Below, one piece after another: positions 21,040 to 21,395 of a DNA stretch of 21,395 nt. Source of the DNA: CAYFHQ01 sp964342805 (lineage in GTDB: Bacteria; Bacillota; Clostridia; Peptostreptococcales; Acidaminobacteraceae). The stretch covers positions 1-21,395 of the forward strand of contig CAYFHQ010000065.1 in assembly GCA_964342805.1 (NCBI GenBank). Reading direction: 5' to 3'. The position numbers were made by a program, and so were the translations under genes. Within the stretch, counting starts at the first letter, position 1, and each line of letters begins with the position of its first letter. Below the pieces are notes generated by a model. It did no database searches. It had not been told where the DNA came from and saw only the letters and a program-made list of their open reading frames with translations.

Positions 21040-21395
21040 TGTGCAGAACTAAATTCCGCTGGCCTTAGGTTTGCAGGATTAAGTTCCGTGATATCTATCC
21101 GAGTACACTTGTTATTAACTACGCTTTAAGAAGCGCGGGTTTTAGATGAACATCATCTGCTGGAATGAGCTGTAATGAGCACGAGTTCAACAGACTTTCA
21201 TCAAGCAGCATTTGGGCCAGTCCGAACGGTGTATTATCGTTGAGGCTGGCTCTTGCTGTGCTATTGATATGATTCATTAAGAGCATCACTTTTTCCCCAG
21301 TTAAATGATCAAATGACTGACCCTTTGGAAGAACATATCTTATGTATTCGTGGTTCTTTTCTATTCGAGCTTTTTGATGAGAGGCCAGTGGATCA
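21040..21395 (-). mobile_element. IS30-family insertion sequence, terminal part
   Basis: The C-terminal transposase segment (21119-21395) is followed on the minus strand by about 80 untranslated bases. These carry two imperfect copies of TGCAGNANTAANTTCCG at 21042-21058 and 21072-21088, 30 bases apart. Repeated transposase-binding motifs at an IS end would look like this. The outer border is estimated near 21040. The rest of the element is beyond the window. Confidence 0.6.
21119..21395 (-). CDS. IS30-family transposase, C-terminal 91 residues (runs off the window)
   Basis: Reading the minus strand from the window edge gives 91 residues ending in TAG at 21119-21121. The segment RIEKNHEYIRYVLPKGQSFD matches the IS30-family region around the last acidic residue of the DDE triad, normally written E-x-N-H or N-E-N-x-N. 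Next come LTGEKVMLLMNHINSTAR and NDNTPFGLAQML, typical of the C-terminal end, where the family usually has 'LN..TP'. No stop or frameshift interrupts the visible part, so the gene may be intact. The N-terminal HTH and the first two catalytic Asp lie outside. Confidence 0.85.
   Translation of the reverse strand, partial: DPLASHQKARIEKNHEYIRYVLPKGQSFDHLTGEKVMLLMNHINSTARASLNDNTPFGLAQMLLDESLLNSCSLQLIPADDVHLKPALLKA

Overview
The window looks like a chromosomal segment of a spore-forming Firmicute, most likely class Clostridia. Supporting signs are sigma-A type promoters with strong Shine-Dalgarno sites, a serine T-box leader, a NiaR-type NAD regulator, AbrB with a Spo0A box downstream of its promoter, and a gene order resembling the Bacillus subtilis yaaO-yaaQ-holB-yaaT-yabB-yabC-abrB cluster near the replication origin. 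The genus cannot be fixed from sequence alone.

Layout. Bases 1-166 are the end of an rRNA operon: 5S 3' end, tRNA-Gly(GCC) and terminator. An intergenic stretch with an unexplained hairpin-rich segment follows. Next is a GntR/FCD regulator (644-1315) with a consensus promoter, an inverted repeat at the start of its transcript and a structured leader. Bases 1384-6561 are an NAD block: niaR with a palindromic operator, then nadA-nadB-nadC (aspartate to nicotinate mononucleotide) and a PTS-EIIC-like membrane protein, closed by a strong terminator. A small cysteine protein (minus) and murI (plus) diverge from a region with three consensus DnaA boxes. A two-gene unit follows (39-aa basic peptide and an 80-aa orphan sigma region-4-like protein), then T-box-controlled serS, then an aspartate aminotransferase-type gene on the minus strand.

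Bases 11290-16919 form a tight operon: two small membrane proteins of unknown function, an Orn/Lys/Arg decarboxylase-family gene, signal peptidase I (where B. subtilis has tmk), darA/yaaQ, holB, and a ricT/yaaT with an extra cysteine cluster and a 186-residue disordered basic tail. After a terminator come trmN6 and rsmI. Then a promoter, a 41-codon ORF and a terminator precede an MFS exporter gene, which looks like an attenuation-controlled unit. abrB lies on the minus strand with its promoter, operator-like palindrome and Spo0A box. After an AT-rich gap, the window ends inside an IS30-family element on the minus strand.

Strongest leads: the leader ORF/terminator before the MFS gene, the RicT extensions, the orphan sigma-4 micro-operon, the DnaA-box cluster over a promoter, and the EIIC-like protein in the NAD operon.
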